From contig JAANBB010000494.1 in the NCBI GenBank assembly GCA_014621425.1, forward strand, positions 1 to 26,896: DNA of 26,896 nucleotides, written 5' to 3'. The notes beneath the pieces were generated by a model, which saw only the letters and a list, made by a program, of their open reading frames with translations, was not told the origin of the DNA and ran no database searches. The position numbers were made by a program, and so were the translations under genes. Positions 10,691 through 19,846 of the stretch are shown here, piece by piece (position 1 is the stretch's first letter; every line of letters begins with the position of its first letter). The stretch comes from Cylindrodendrum hubeiense (Eukaryota; Ascomycota; Sordariomycetes; Hypocreales; Nectriaceae).

Positions 10691-12790
10691 CTAGTCCTCA
10701 TCATCCACCTTGTCCGCAACCATGTCCTTGGCCGTGTTAATGACCTTCTCTGGTGGCCGCCCCACAGGTTCGGCTGGGCTGACGATGCCACTGGCAATTG
10801 GGCTCAGCTGGGCGCTCTGGATGGCGCTTCCTGGGACAGGGATCTTGATGTCCTGCGGCGAACCGGGAATCATTTTGGGGTCGAGGCCGGGGATGTGGAT
10901 GCGCTTAGCCTCGTTCTGGTAGGCTGCGGGGATGATCTCGATGATCTCGTCGCGAGGGAACTTGAGCAGCGGAATGTCCATGGTGGAGCAGTGCATGAGA
11001 TAGGCATAGAGGACACGAAGGACAGACTCGTGTGCAATGATCAGGAGGTCTGACTGCTCTCGCTCTAGCTCAAGAATGATGGGCTCGAGGCGGACAGCTA
11101 GATCATGGTAGGACTATAAAATGTCAATACGCTGGTAAGGGATATCACTAAGTCTGAAGACATACCTCTGCACGGGGATAGCGGTGATGGTACGGATCAA
11201 GTTCGTGCTTTTCCACCTCGTCAGGGTAGATCTGACGGATCATGCGTTCAGACATCTTCTCGCATACACCGGGGTTGATCTGGCTCAGCTGCGACCGCTG
11301 TCGGATTTTGAATCCCTTCTCCTTGAGGCTATCGGCCGTCTGGATGGTGCGTAGCCGTGTTGAAGTCCAGACGGCGAGGGGTGCCACGGGCACGTTCGAC
11401 CCGCCTCCCGCAATATGTGTCAGCCTCTCCTGCTCTCGATGCTTCAGAAGCGCCTCGGTCATCTTTTCACCATACTCGTTGCCTTCTTGCGATAGGGGGG
11501 CATCCGCTTTGTACAAGTCTTCCTCCGTGGAGGTGCCGGCTCTGGCGAAGAAGGTCTTTCGAGATTTGATGTGTAGGTTGGTGAGGTAGAAGACGATTCG
11601 GTGGGAGAGGTAGTTGAAGCTGACATTGTTGTAGAAGAACTTTGTGCCTGCGTTGATCATTTTGATGTAGTTGAGCTCCTTTTCATTCATAGTCTCGAAG
11701 ACGGGTATCTTCATCTCAATCCGTCTCAGATACAGCTGGGCTGCTTCATCGGGTTCCATGCCGGCAAACTGTCCAATCCATGAGCCTTGATACAGCATCG
11801 AGGTTGGGTAAGGTACTCACATCAGGGGAAGATATTTTAACGTTCCTGGCATTTTCTCGCAGGAGTCGCTCGTCATCCACAAACGATTCAATGAACAATG
11901 TCTAGTTGGTGCTTGTCAGTTGGGGTTTTCGTAGTGTGGGGACACCCGGTTTACCTGGACATCATGCTTCGCAAACTCCTTGGCCAAAGATCGTCGCCCA
12001 CTTGCCGTCGGATTCACTGCGTCGTAGATGGCGACTTGGCCGTTGTCGTGATTCAACCAGGAGTAGATGTCTTCGCGGCACTTCTTGAGGATCTTTTGAC
12101 GAAGGATCACCGACGCGGGTGAAGCGTTGGGGAAGAAATAGTCTTCAGGGACTGTTCCGCCTGGGCCAACGGTGGCCCTACGGTAGTCTCCCAAGTGAAA
12201 GATGCGGGTCTTCACACCTAGCCATTGCAGATAACGTGCCATGGAGACACAGATGTGACTGCCATCGTCAGTCCAGCTCATGTCTGAGGACGAAGTACTT
12301 ACGTCTTTCCCCTCGCGGGCGGCCCGACCATGGCGATGGCTATCCGGCCAGAGTGAAAGAGGCGACCTGACATAGTGCTGTACAGCTGAGCAGGGGCCAA
12401 GTCTTGGCCCTCGGTGACATCGTGAATGGCATCGATGAAGGTTGAGCTCCTGCGGCGGTAGCGAGGCGCGTTGGCCGCAATCTCGGCAGTTCTGTCGTTG
12501 TCAGCTACAAGCACATTATGGAGACAATTTGGCATGAAATCCAGGTATCATGGCTCAGATAGGTTGCGGGACTATTTTGGTAATCGTCGACAGCATCTGG
12601 TTATCGGGGTTTGCTCTTGTTGAGGTGTGGTTGCGCAAACCACGATTCCCTCGTGGATGCAGGTGGGAGTGCCCATGTGAGTCGGGCTGGCACCTGGCCA
12701 TCCAGGAGACTCGAATTCTGATGCCGGAAGACGCAGAGAGCAAAGAGCTATGAATGGAATGGGAATAAACACCTACAAGAGAGTATCCAT
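10691..12790 (-). CDS. 6-phosphofructo-2-kinase/fructose-2,6-bisphosphatase family protein, bisphosphatase site degenerate
   Basis: The family makes and degrades fructose-2,6-bisphosphate, the cytosolic activator of phosphofructokinase-1. Exons read on the minus strand are 12790-12777, 12491-12303, 12258-11955, 11901-11821, 11768-11166 and 11113-10691, giving 537 residues; every junction keeps frame. The kinase half is intact by eye: Walker A GPPARGKT at residues 61-68, GDYRR, the YDAVNPTASGRR Walker B-type block, and LFIES to SSPD. In the C-terminal half the catalytic RHGES motif reads RAGTS (residues 272-276), while the second histidine (IIAHES, H425), the RTIQTA arginine block and SYHDL-RLEP remain. 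This predicts kinase activity with little or no phosphatase activity, as known for yeast Pfk26, where that histidine is serine. The first exon (14 bp) before a 285-bp intron is the least certain part; ATG at 12535 is an alternative. Confidence 0.9.
12492..12776 (-). other. Predicted first intron of the PFK-2-like gene (285 bp)
   Basis: Donor GTAGGT begins at 12776; acceptor ACAG ends at 12492, preceded by a CTGAC branch-like site. Splicing joins phase-2 TT to A to make a Leu codon and continues TAEIAANAPRYRR in frame. It is much longer than the other introns of this gene (44-53 bp). Without it, an ATG at 12535 inside the intron would open the same frame with a different short N-terminus. Confidence 0.5.
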
Positions 12791-14491
12791 GTCGTTCTGA
12801 TGATCCCTGCCAACCCCAACTTCGAGCTGAGCTTCAACAGGCCGTGATGAGTGGGTGCTCTGAATCAGCCGGAATTACCTTCGCACACCTTAGGTATAGC
12901 TGAAGTGAGGAGTAATGCCTCAGACAAGGGCCCAATGATTGTGCCTGTCGTTTATCTAAGGCGTCGTTGTGCTCCCGTCACCCGAAGCGATCACCCTAGA
13001 GCTTTGCACAGCCCTTTGCCCGATGGGGTAGGTGAAGTCAAATGCGGCCGGTTTGTGGAGGGAGGGGAAAGCGTCCCGATAGTGAAGACTTTGGCTCCTC
13101 TGAAGGGGTGAAAGAAGCGCTGAGACTTGTTTTTTTCAGAGACCGAACTGCTCAACCACTTGGATGCTCGACGCCAAGTCACGGTGATGTGCGGGACAGG
13201 GAGGACATGAAAGGCGGGCAATGCCGGCGGGGTGGTTATGGCACTAGCCACTCATCCCACCAGCCACTTCTGGACCTTAATTGGCTCGTGCCTTCGGTCG
13301 CGCAGAAAGACAGTGAGATATTCATTGATATGGAGGCAGAAGAGACAAAAGGATCCAGGATAAAGGGGACACTGTGCAGCAAGAGAAGCATGATAAATGC
13401 TGCACAATTGGATACGAGGCTCAGTGGGACGGTGCTGTTGCATCGAGTAGAGCCCGGCCAGTCCAGTTCCAAGTACATGTACTCAGACACCCGAAACGTC
13501 ATCCACTCCCATGCAGGGAAAATCATCTAAGTCAGCCCCAAATTCCGGGAAAGCTTGCTAGGGTTGAGGTACCCGCGACCTCGGGAGAGCCACACACGAA
13601 GACGTTCCGTCCCGACGCCAATTCACATGCATGTCGCTGACTTGGACTTGCCAGGTTGGTATTGACACATTTGGAGGTCATGTTCATTTAATCTGTACCA
13701 GTATCGTCTTTCAATTGGGGTTCGGTTCTGGGGAATGGGCATTGGCAAGCCGGCACCTGCCAGGCATTGATGAGCGAGGCCGTATTCGTTGCTGGTTACC
13801 AAGAACAGCTATAACACGCAGAGCTACCATTCATTCGCAAGCCTCCAGAACGGCTAAAGTAGATATTTGAGAGGTAAGTAAGTTACAGCGGAGTCTAAGA
13901 TGTGTAAATATTGTGAAAGAAAATGATAAAAGATCAGATTAACAAAAACCCCATCTTCAGGGCCTTGGACTCCCGTAGCTTACCATTGCTGATTATCTCT
14001 TACCTCTTTGGCAGCAGCCCAGTCGTGTTGGCCAATGCTGCCACCCGGAATTGTTGAGCGGCTTTGGCTTTGCTGAGCCACAAGATGCGGCTAAGCCTCG
14101 GCTGCGAGGGCTGCGCGGGCTGCGAGTGCCTGCTCATGCGCCACGTTGCGTTGGAGCTCGGAAGATTCGTATCTCCGCACCACAAACTGGGCAGCCCGCA
14201 CAGCGCCAGCATCATTGGTGGCTCGTGCTCCTCACTAGGGAGCTGTCCGGGGGGCCAGATGAAAATTATTCTCCATCTCCATCTCTCCAAGCCATCCGCG
14301 CTCGGCATCACGTTTCTGGCGTTTACGACAAACGACCCTCTCCGACCGATCGAGGCTGCTTCGATCGCCCGCTAGAACCTCCACATTTCCTCGACCCTCC
14401 GACCTCGCCTCGATTCCGCTTTCCTTTGTTTTCCCTCGTCCATTCCTCGACAAATCCTCCGGCTTAAAGGCCACGGCGAACCTCGGTCACT
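12791..14491. promoter_or_regulatory. Divergent intergenic region between the PFK-2-like gene and tom40
   Basis: This 1.7 kb stretch separates two outward-facing genes and must contain both promoters unless an unrecognised gene lies between. No coding frame has family features. On the tom40 side the last ~100 bp (about 14367-14465) is strongly CT-rich on the sense strand, the usual look of a fungal transcription start region. CCAAT pentamers occur at 14032-14036 (plus) and 14214-14218 (as ATTGG). A 12-bp palindrome, AGTACATGTACT, lies at 13472-13483. None of these sites is functionally proven. Confidence 0.5.
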
Positions 14492-15680
14492 ATGGCTTCT
14501 ACCGCTGCATTGGAGCCCTTCCGGGCCATGCTCTTCACCAACCCCATCGCTTCGGCGCTAGGCGATGTCATCAATTCCTTCTCAGAGCGAAGAGCGAAGC
14601 TTGGCCTGTCCAACCCCGGAACCATTGAGAGCCTCGCCAAGGAACTCCAGCGCGATGTCTTCCTCAACAACTACATGTTCACCGGCATGCGCGCCGACCT
14701 GACCAAGATCTTCAGCATGGCCCCTCTCTTCCAGGTCTCTCACCAGTTCGCCATGGGCGAGCGCCTGAACCCCTACACCTTTGCCGCCATGTACGGTACT
14801 GGCAAGGTAGCCACCACCCGATATCCCACCTAACCGATAGAGCGCAACACTGACCCCGTCCCACAGGTCTTCTGCCAGGGCAACCTCGACAACGAAGGGT
14901 CTCTCTCCGGCCGATTCAACTGGCGATGGTCCGACAAGCTCGTCTCCAAGTCGCAGCTCTCCATCTCCCCCGGCGGCCAGGATATGGCTCAGTTTGAGCA
15001 CGAGTACACCGGCGACGACTTCAGCGCTTCCCTCAAGATGCTTAACCCCTCGTACCTCGAGGGCGGCCTGACCGGCATCTTCATCGGTAGCTACCTCCAG
15101 TCCGTTACCCCCAAGCTCGCCCTCGGTCTTGAGACCCTCTGGCAGCGACCCGCCCTCACCCAGGGCCCCGAGTGCGCCGTCTCCTACTCCGCCCGCTACA
15201 AGTCCAACGACTGGATCGCCACTGCTCAGCTCCAGGCTGCTATGGGTACCCTGAACACCTCGTTCTGGAGGAGGATTTCCGACAAGGTCCAAGCTGGTGT
15301 TGATCTGAGCCTCGGCCTCGTTCCCTCTCCCGGCGGTCTTATGGGCGGTGGCCTCCAGAAGGAGGGTGTCACTACCATTGGCGCCAAGTATGACTTCCGC
15401 ATGTCTACTTTCCGCGCCCAGGTCGACTCCAAGGGCAAGCTGAGCTGCGTCCTCGAGAAGCGTGTGGCCCCCCCTGTTATGATGACCTTCGCTGCCGATA
15501 TCGATCACTTCACTGTTAGTAAACCCGCCATATGACATGTGTATCTACACGAAACTGACAATTTGTCTGCAGCACCAAGCCAAGATCGGCCTGGGTGTGT
15601 CTATCGAGGCCGCCCCTGAGGAGCTGCAAGATCAGCAGGAGGTGCTCACCTCTCAGCCTCCCCCCAACATCCCCTTCTAA
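14492..15680 (+). CDS. tom40: Mitochondrial import receptor/channel subunit Tom40
   Basis: Tom40 is the beta-barrel pore of the TOM complex in the mitochondrial outer membrane, through which nearly all nuclear-encoded mitochondrial preproteins pass. Exons 14492-14806, 14867-15514 and 15573-15680 give 356 residues, close to the family length. Introns of 60 and 58 bp have GTAGCC/CACAG and GTTAGT/TGCAG ends and fall on codon boundaries. The protein starts [20 protein letters not shown], then carries the conserved helical segment with [11 protein letters not shown] and the porin-type strands ([19 protein letters not shown] and onward). The last strand holds KIGLGVSI (325-332), fitting the mitochondrial beta-signal (polar-x-Gly-x-x-hydrophobic-x-hydrophobic) read by the SAM complex. 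The start has A at -3 and G at +4. Third positions are strongly G/C-biased, consistent with high expression, and this also creates a long open antisense frame. Confidence 0.97.
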
Positions 15681-16776
15681 GTGGGAGGCCTGACGAATCG
15701 TCCCAACAACCCAGCGCGACAACCAAATTCCGCTCTCCGCTGATGGAATAATCTAATTGTAAAACCCGATGTTGAACAGCGCAAAGAAGCCCGGACCTTG
15801 AACCTTTCCCCCTGATGTCTTATTAGTCGTCCTTTCCTATTCCTGATGATGTTACGGAACCGCTGGAATCATCCTCACCCCCCCTCTCCTCAAGATCTCC
15901 TTGAGATCAATATTGCTGTCATAGCTGCTTTCAAGCCCGGGCTTGGACTCAAGTTATGGCATCTGTGTATATTATCCGTCCGAGGCCGTACTTCTATTAT
16001 CCTGGTCTTGGCAAGAAAGAAAGCATGTTTGACATTTGGTGTGGGCACGGCAGGGCAAATCCGGGGTCTTCTTTCCCACATACGAGGTGATTTGTTGATG
16101 GGATGCATCTATAGGGAGGCCACTGGGAAATGGCCCCTGTCATGTACTGTGTATAAGGAATAGACAAAGTGATGATGCTCTTTGAAATCATTGTGCCTCC
16201 CGTGATTTGAATGGCCCGTGGTCGACTTGAATCTTGGCGCCATAAGGCGAAGAAGCCTGCAGCATCTCTTCGCCTATGAAGCTTGACCTCCCGCGGATAC
16301 ATGGAAGAACACATTATGCGCGAAAATGGTAAATGAGATGATAAACATGCATAAATACGAAAGTAATATTCGCAACTCAGGGCCCTCGGGGGACCAATTC
16401 ATGTTATTTGTGTATCTGTTCAATGCCTTTAAAACCGCTGTGGCTACCAAGCTTGATAACCACGCTCCGCAAACGCCATGCTAATCTCTTATTTTCCATG
16501 TAAATGCGTAATGCCAACAATACCATCTCCTGATTCCTTGTCCACGCTGCTATCATCATCATCATTGCCTGGATCCTCAAGAGCTTGGTTCTGTCAACTC
16601 TCATTAGACAAGGGATGCGCCCTGGACCGCTATCCATTCGGGTACGATTTGATCCCGATAACTCTTCTACATATACGTATTGAAAGGGTTTTTTTGGGGC
16701 CGGTCTGTTGTTTTTCGCTTCCGGTACTGCTGTTTCTGTTGTTTCTGTTGCTCCTCTGGCCATGCACTGTTCGGGG
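15681..16776. other. Convergent 3-prime intergenic region (tom40 / ubiquitin protease)
   Basis: The 1.1 kb between the two facing stop codons should hold both 3-prime untranslated regions and polyadenylation sites. AT-rich elements such as AATAATCTAATTGTAAAA (about 15746-15765) could serve tom40 3-prime processing, but fungal signals are loose. I see no further gene; open frames on both strands lack family features. Confidence 0.5.
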
Positions 16777-19700
16777 TTACATGACCGTGCATTCTCGCTC
16801 AGGCTGCGAGCTGTTTTTGTTCTTGTTGACCTTGTCCTTGGATCGGAGTCTCTTGTGACCATGCTTATGAGTATGGTGATGATGGATTTGGGGTTGCTCA
16901 GGCTCTGGCTGGGTGGGCGAGTCGCCTCCCTCTTTAGACGTCTCCAGAGTCAGGGGTCCTGTTGAGTTGGCTGATGAAGTTCCAAGTCCATTTGTGTCTG
17001 CCAGAGGCTCCTTGCTTGGCCGCATGAGGCCCACGTAACGAGTCATGGAGAAGCTGATACGGTTCTCTCCCGTTTGACTACTTGGTCGACTCCGGTTCAC
17101 CTTTGTAAACCGCGATGCTGCACGGGACAACCTCGAGGAAGTTGACTCCTCACTAGGCGTGACAGCTGGGGAGTGAGAGTTGGGCGTGACAGCGGGAGTT
17201 ACCGACCTCGAGTCGGTCCAGTTCACGCTCGGGCGACGGGAATCACCCAGCAATGATCCAAAGTGCGAATCCATCATTTCACCACTTCTTCGGGGTTGCC
17301 TCTCGCTATCAGACGACAATCTGATACTGGGTGGCTTACTGGGGAATAGCTGAGAGCTCGCGGCCGTAGGAGTGTTGTCGAAGTACCCCTCGTCCTGACC
17401 AAGGATTCCCAACTGGTTGCTGTCAATCCGTGTAGGTGTCGGAGGCAGCTCAATGCTGATTTTGGATTCGTTGTACGACGGCGGCTCCGTCTCAGTATCC
17501 TCAACAGAAGGGGCGGTCACTTCGACCATGGGCACGATCTGGTAGAAAAGGAGATAGGGCATTTCGTCTTTTAGGGATTGCCGGATGTCGTTCACATAAG
17601 TGACTCGTTTCTCGATTTGTAGATCATCAAAGCGAACCCATTGAGCCTCTTCATAGTCTGGTGGTGGATCAAAGTCATGTCGCCTATTTTTCGTAAGCAG
17701 CTTCGGTGCTACCCTCGAAAACGCAATGTAATGCCCACTTTGAAGGGAATCTCCACGATGGCAGATAACAGACTGAAGCACAAGCTTGTAGTCACTAAGA
17801 GGATTGGGATCCTCCTCTATCTTAGGGTCATCGCCCATCATAAAGTGGGGAAGTCTGAGACTATCGGGGATGTCGATGAAAGTGTTGTGCCTCTTGGGTT
17901 GACCGGACTCAGTCATGGCATAACGCTTGAGGCAAATACCCACGACTGGTCGTTGGTCGAAGTTCAGCGCAACATCCACGTTGCTCCTAGGTTCGTTGCT
18001 TGCAAGAGCATGCCAGGCTGTTAAGGCAGTTAGTACTCGAATCACGACGCTCAGAGATGTTGACTTACGGATCAACCTGAAGAATTGCCAGGCAGGGATT
18101 GTGACTGCCTTCACTACGGTTGAGCCCTTGCGCATGGCTTTTTGCAGCATTGTGGGATTGTCGGGACTGGATGGTCGACCTTGCTCGTCTAGCAAGACCC
18201 GTTGAATGACGCTTTGCGATCTTGCGCGCACGGCTGGCTTGTTCTGGGGAGCCACCGGCTCTGGTGCTAAGCCCACAGCCTTTCCATTTTGCCCTTCGCC
18301 GGGGGTTCCGTCAGGACTTTTGCTCTCCTCGGACTTTGATTCTTCGAGCTTTGATTCTTCGAGCTTTGATTCTTCGAGCTTTGATTCTTCGAGCTTTGAT
18401 TCCTCGAGCGTTGGGTTTTCGGCTTTTGCGTCCTCAGGGGTTGAGTCCTCTGGTTTCGAATCCTCAGGTTTTAAGTCCTCCTCGGGTTTCAACTCTTCCT
18501 CGGGTTTCTTCGACTCTTCCTCAGGTTTCGACTCTGAGTTTGACAATGGGGGTTGCTTCTCGTTGGTTGGCGTCCGCTGCAGCGGGGACATGGCAATAGG
18601 TGACGCTGTGACCGTCGGGGTAGATGATTCGCCCATCTCCTCCGTGATTAATCGGATTGTATCTCGGTGGACCAATCTTGGGAGGTCACTGCGGCTCATC
18701 TCCTGTAAACTAGCCTTCTTCGCTTCTTCGCTGTCCCTCTGCACATCGACCTGAGCATTGAAGTACTCCTCGAGGCAATCCTCAAGCTTGATTCCCTTCT
18801 CCTCGGGGTCCGGTGGTATAGCAAGGTTTAGGAGGCGCTCGTAGACCACTTTGTGATCATCCTTGTCTCTTTTACCCTGATGGAATAGGTCAACTTGCAG
18901 CGACAGGAGGGGCAGCTGCAGAGTCTCGGTAATGAAGGCAAAAGCCTCTGAGGTATCTTGCTGCTCGAGCATGCGGGCGTCTGACCAACCGGAGTCGGCC
19001 AAGGCGTCTTGAATAAGTTTGGTCTGCGCGCCGGTTAGCCACGACGTTTGTTGAGGGTGGATTGGATTTCCGCATTACCAAGTCTGTATGAATCAACTTT
19101 CCAGTCCTCAACATATTCACCCACATGCGCAAGAGGGTGACTAGCTTGGCGCGACTGTCATCTTCTGGGAAGTCGGTTTTGAGCATGCATTCAAAAGCGT
19201 CGATTTTGGAGAACATTGCGAAGAGCAAGGCATCCAAATAGCAAGTGACATTGCCGCGGTTTTCGGCGCCAACCATGTCGATGCTGGGATCGTAGGGCGA
19301 GATGATGCCGGCGGCTGCCTTTTGTTCCATATCGATGAATTCGACCGTTTTCTTGGGGTCGCCGTCGGCAAACTTGGTGGCCATGATATCATTAATGTGG
19401 TCGGCGGTGACATCCGTAATGTTCAGCTCGTCCAGTCGCCTGAGGACCTCCTCAACCTAGACGTGTTAGAGATGACTACCTTGATCGTTGGAGGCGGGGG
19501 AAATCATCGTACTTGTGCTGCTTTATCCTTCTCTTTTTCAGCATCGACTTTGGGGGATTGCTTAGAATTGTCTGTTTTGAACATGGCCATGAAGGCGCCG
19601 GTTGAGAGGGGGCGTGGCTGCAATAATATCACAGTCAGCGAGGCTGATCGATCGGACACTTCTATGGGCCGAGGGAGCTTCGATATCTCCGAAATGCCGG

Positions 19701-19846
19701 GCAGACACATGAGCGTCCAGAGTGCCATAACATACCTTATTGCTGCTAGGGACCGCTGGGACAGGCCCCGGCGGGTTTGACTTGGCTCGGCGGCTGGAGC
19801 CATTCTTGTCGCGCAAGCTGAGGAACTTCCTGGGGAATTCCTTCAT
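16777..19846 (-). CDS. Ubiquitin-specific protease (peptidase C19), with acidic repeat linker and C-terminal CaaX sequence
   Basis: A thiol protease predicted to remove ubiquitin from proteins. Minus-strand exons 19846-19736, 19617-19513, 19456-19079, 19023-18069 and 18017-16777 give 929 residues, all joins in frame. The Cys box is GNVTCYLDALLFAMF with nucleophile C144, nearer to the CYLD-type box than to canonical GNTCYMN. QQDTSEAF follows at 219-226. After an insert, ICLKRY, the His box ICHRGD-SGHYIAFS (H612), WVRFDD (D647/D648) and YLLFYQ complete the fold. The catalytic domain is split by an acidic linker (about 362-435) containing tandem EESKL units. The tail is Ser/Pro-rich, then has a HHHHTHKHGHKR basic block and ends in CTVM (926-929), a farnesylation-type CaaX box. 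I cannot assign a named yeast orthologue. The domain call is firm; the substrate is unknown. Confidence 0.9.
18018..18068 (-). other. 51-bp in-frame, stop-free intron in the ubiquitin protease gene (exitron-like)
   Basis: The intron has strong signals: donor GTAAGT, a perfect TACTAAC branch site and acceptor ACAG. Its length is exactly 17 codons and no frame-matching stop lies inside, so retention would keep the frame open and insert about 17 residues beginning after Ile516, just before the second half of the catalytic domain. Spliced sequence reads Ile-Pro-Trp-His; retained sequence reads Ile-Arg-Lys and onward. I favour splicing because of the branch site. Confidence 0.75.
18328..18410 (-). 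repeat. 15-bp coding minisatellite encoding EESKL units
   Basis: About five consecutive 15-bp units (plus-strand GCTTTGATTCTTCGA) encode Glu-Glu-Ser-Lys-Leu at residues 404-428 of the ubiquitin protease. The central copies are identical at DNA level and the ends carry substitutions (CCTCGAGCG, SEESK). More degenerate KPEE/KPED units extend to the upstream (N-terminal) side. Near-identity of the copies points to recent expansion, so copy number may vary between strains. Confidence 0.85.

Noticed and set aside
14582..15538. 318-codon open frame on the minus strand, antisense to tom40
   Set aside because: It lies entirely within the tom40 locus and follows from strong G/C third-position bias on the sense strand. 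The Gly/Val/Glu-rich product has no family features and crosses a tom40 intron.
18206..18754. Plus-strand Ser/Phe-repeat open frame of 182 codons
   Set aside because: It is the antisense reading of the EESKL/KPEE repeat of the ubiquitin protease, whose sense frame has intact catalytic motifs.
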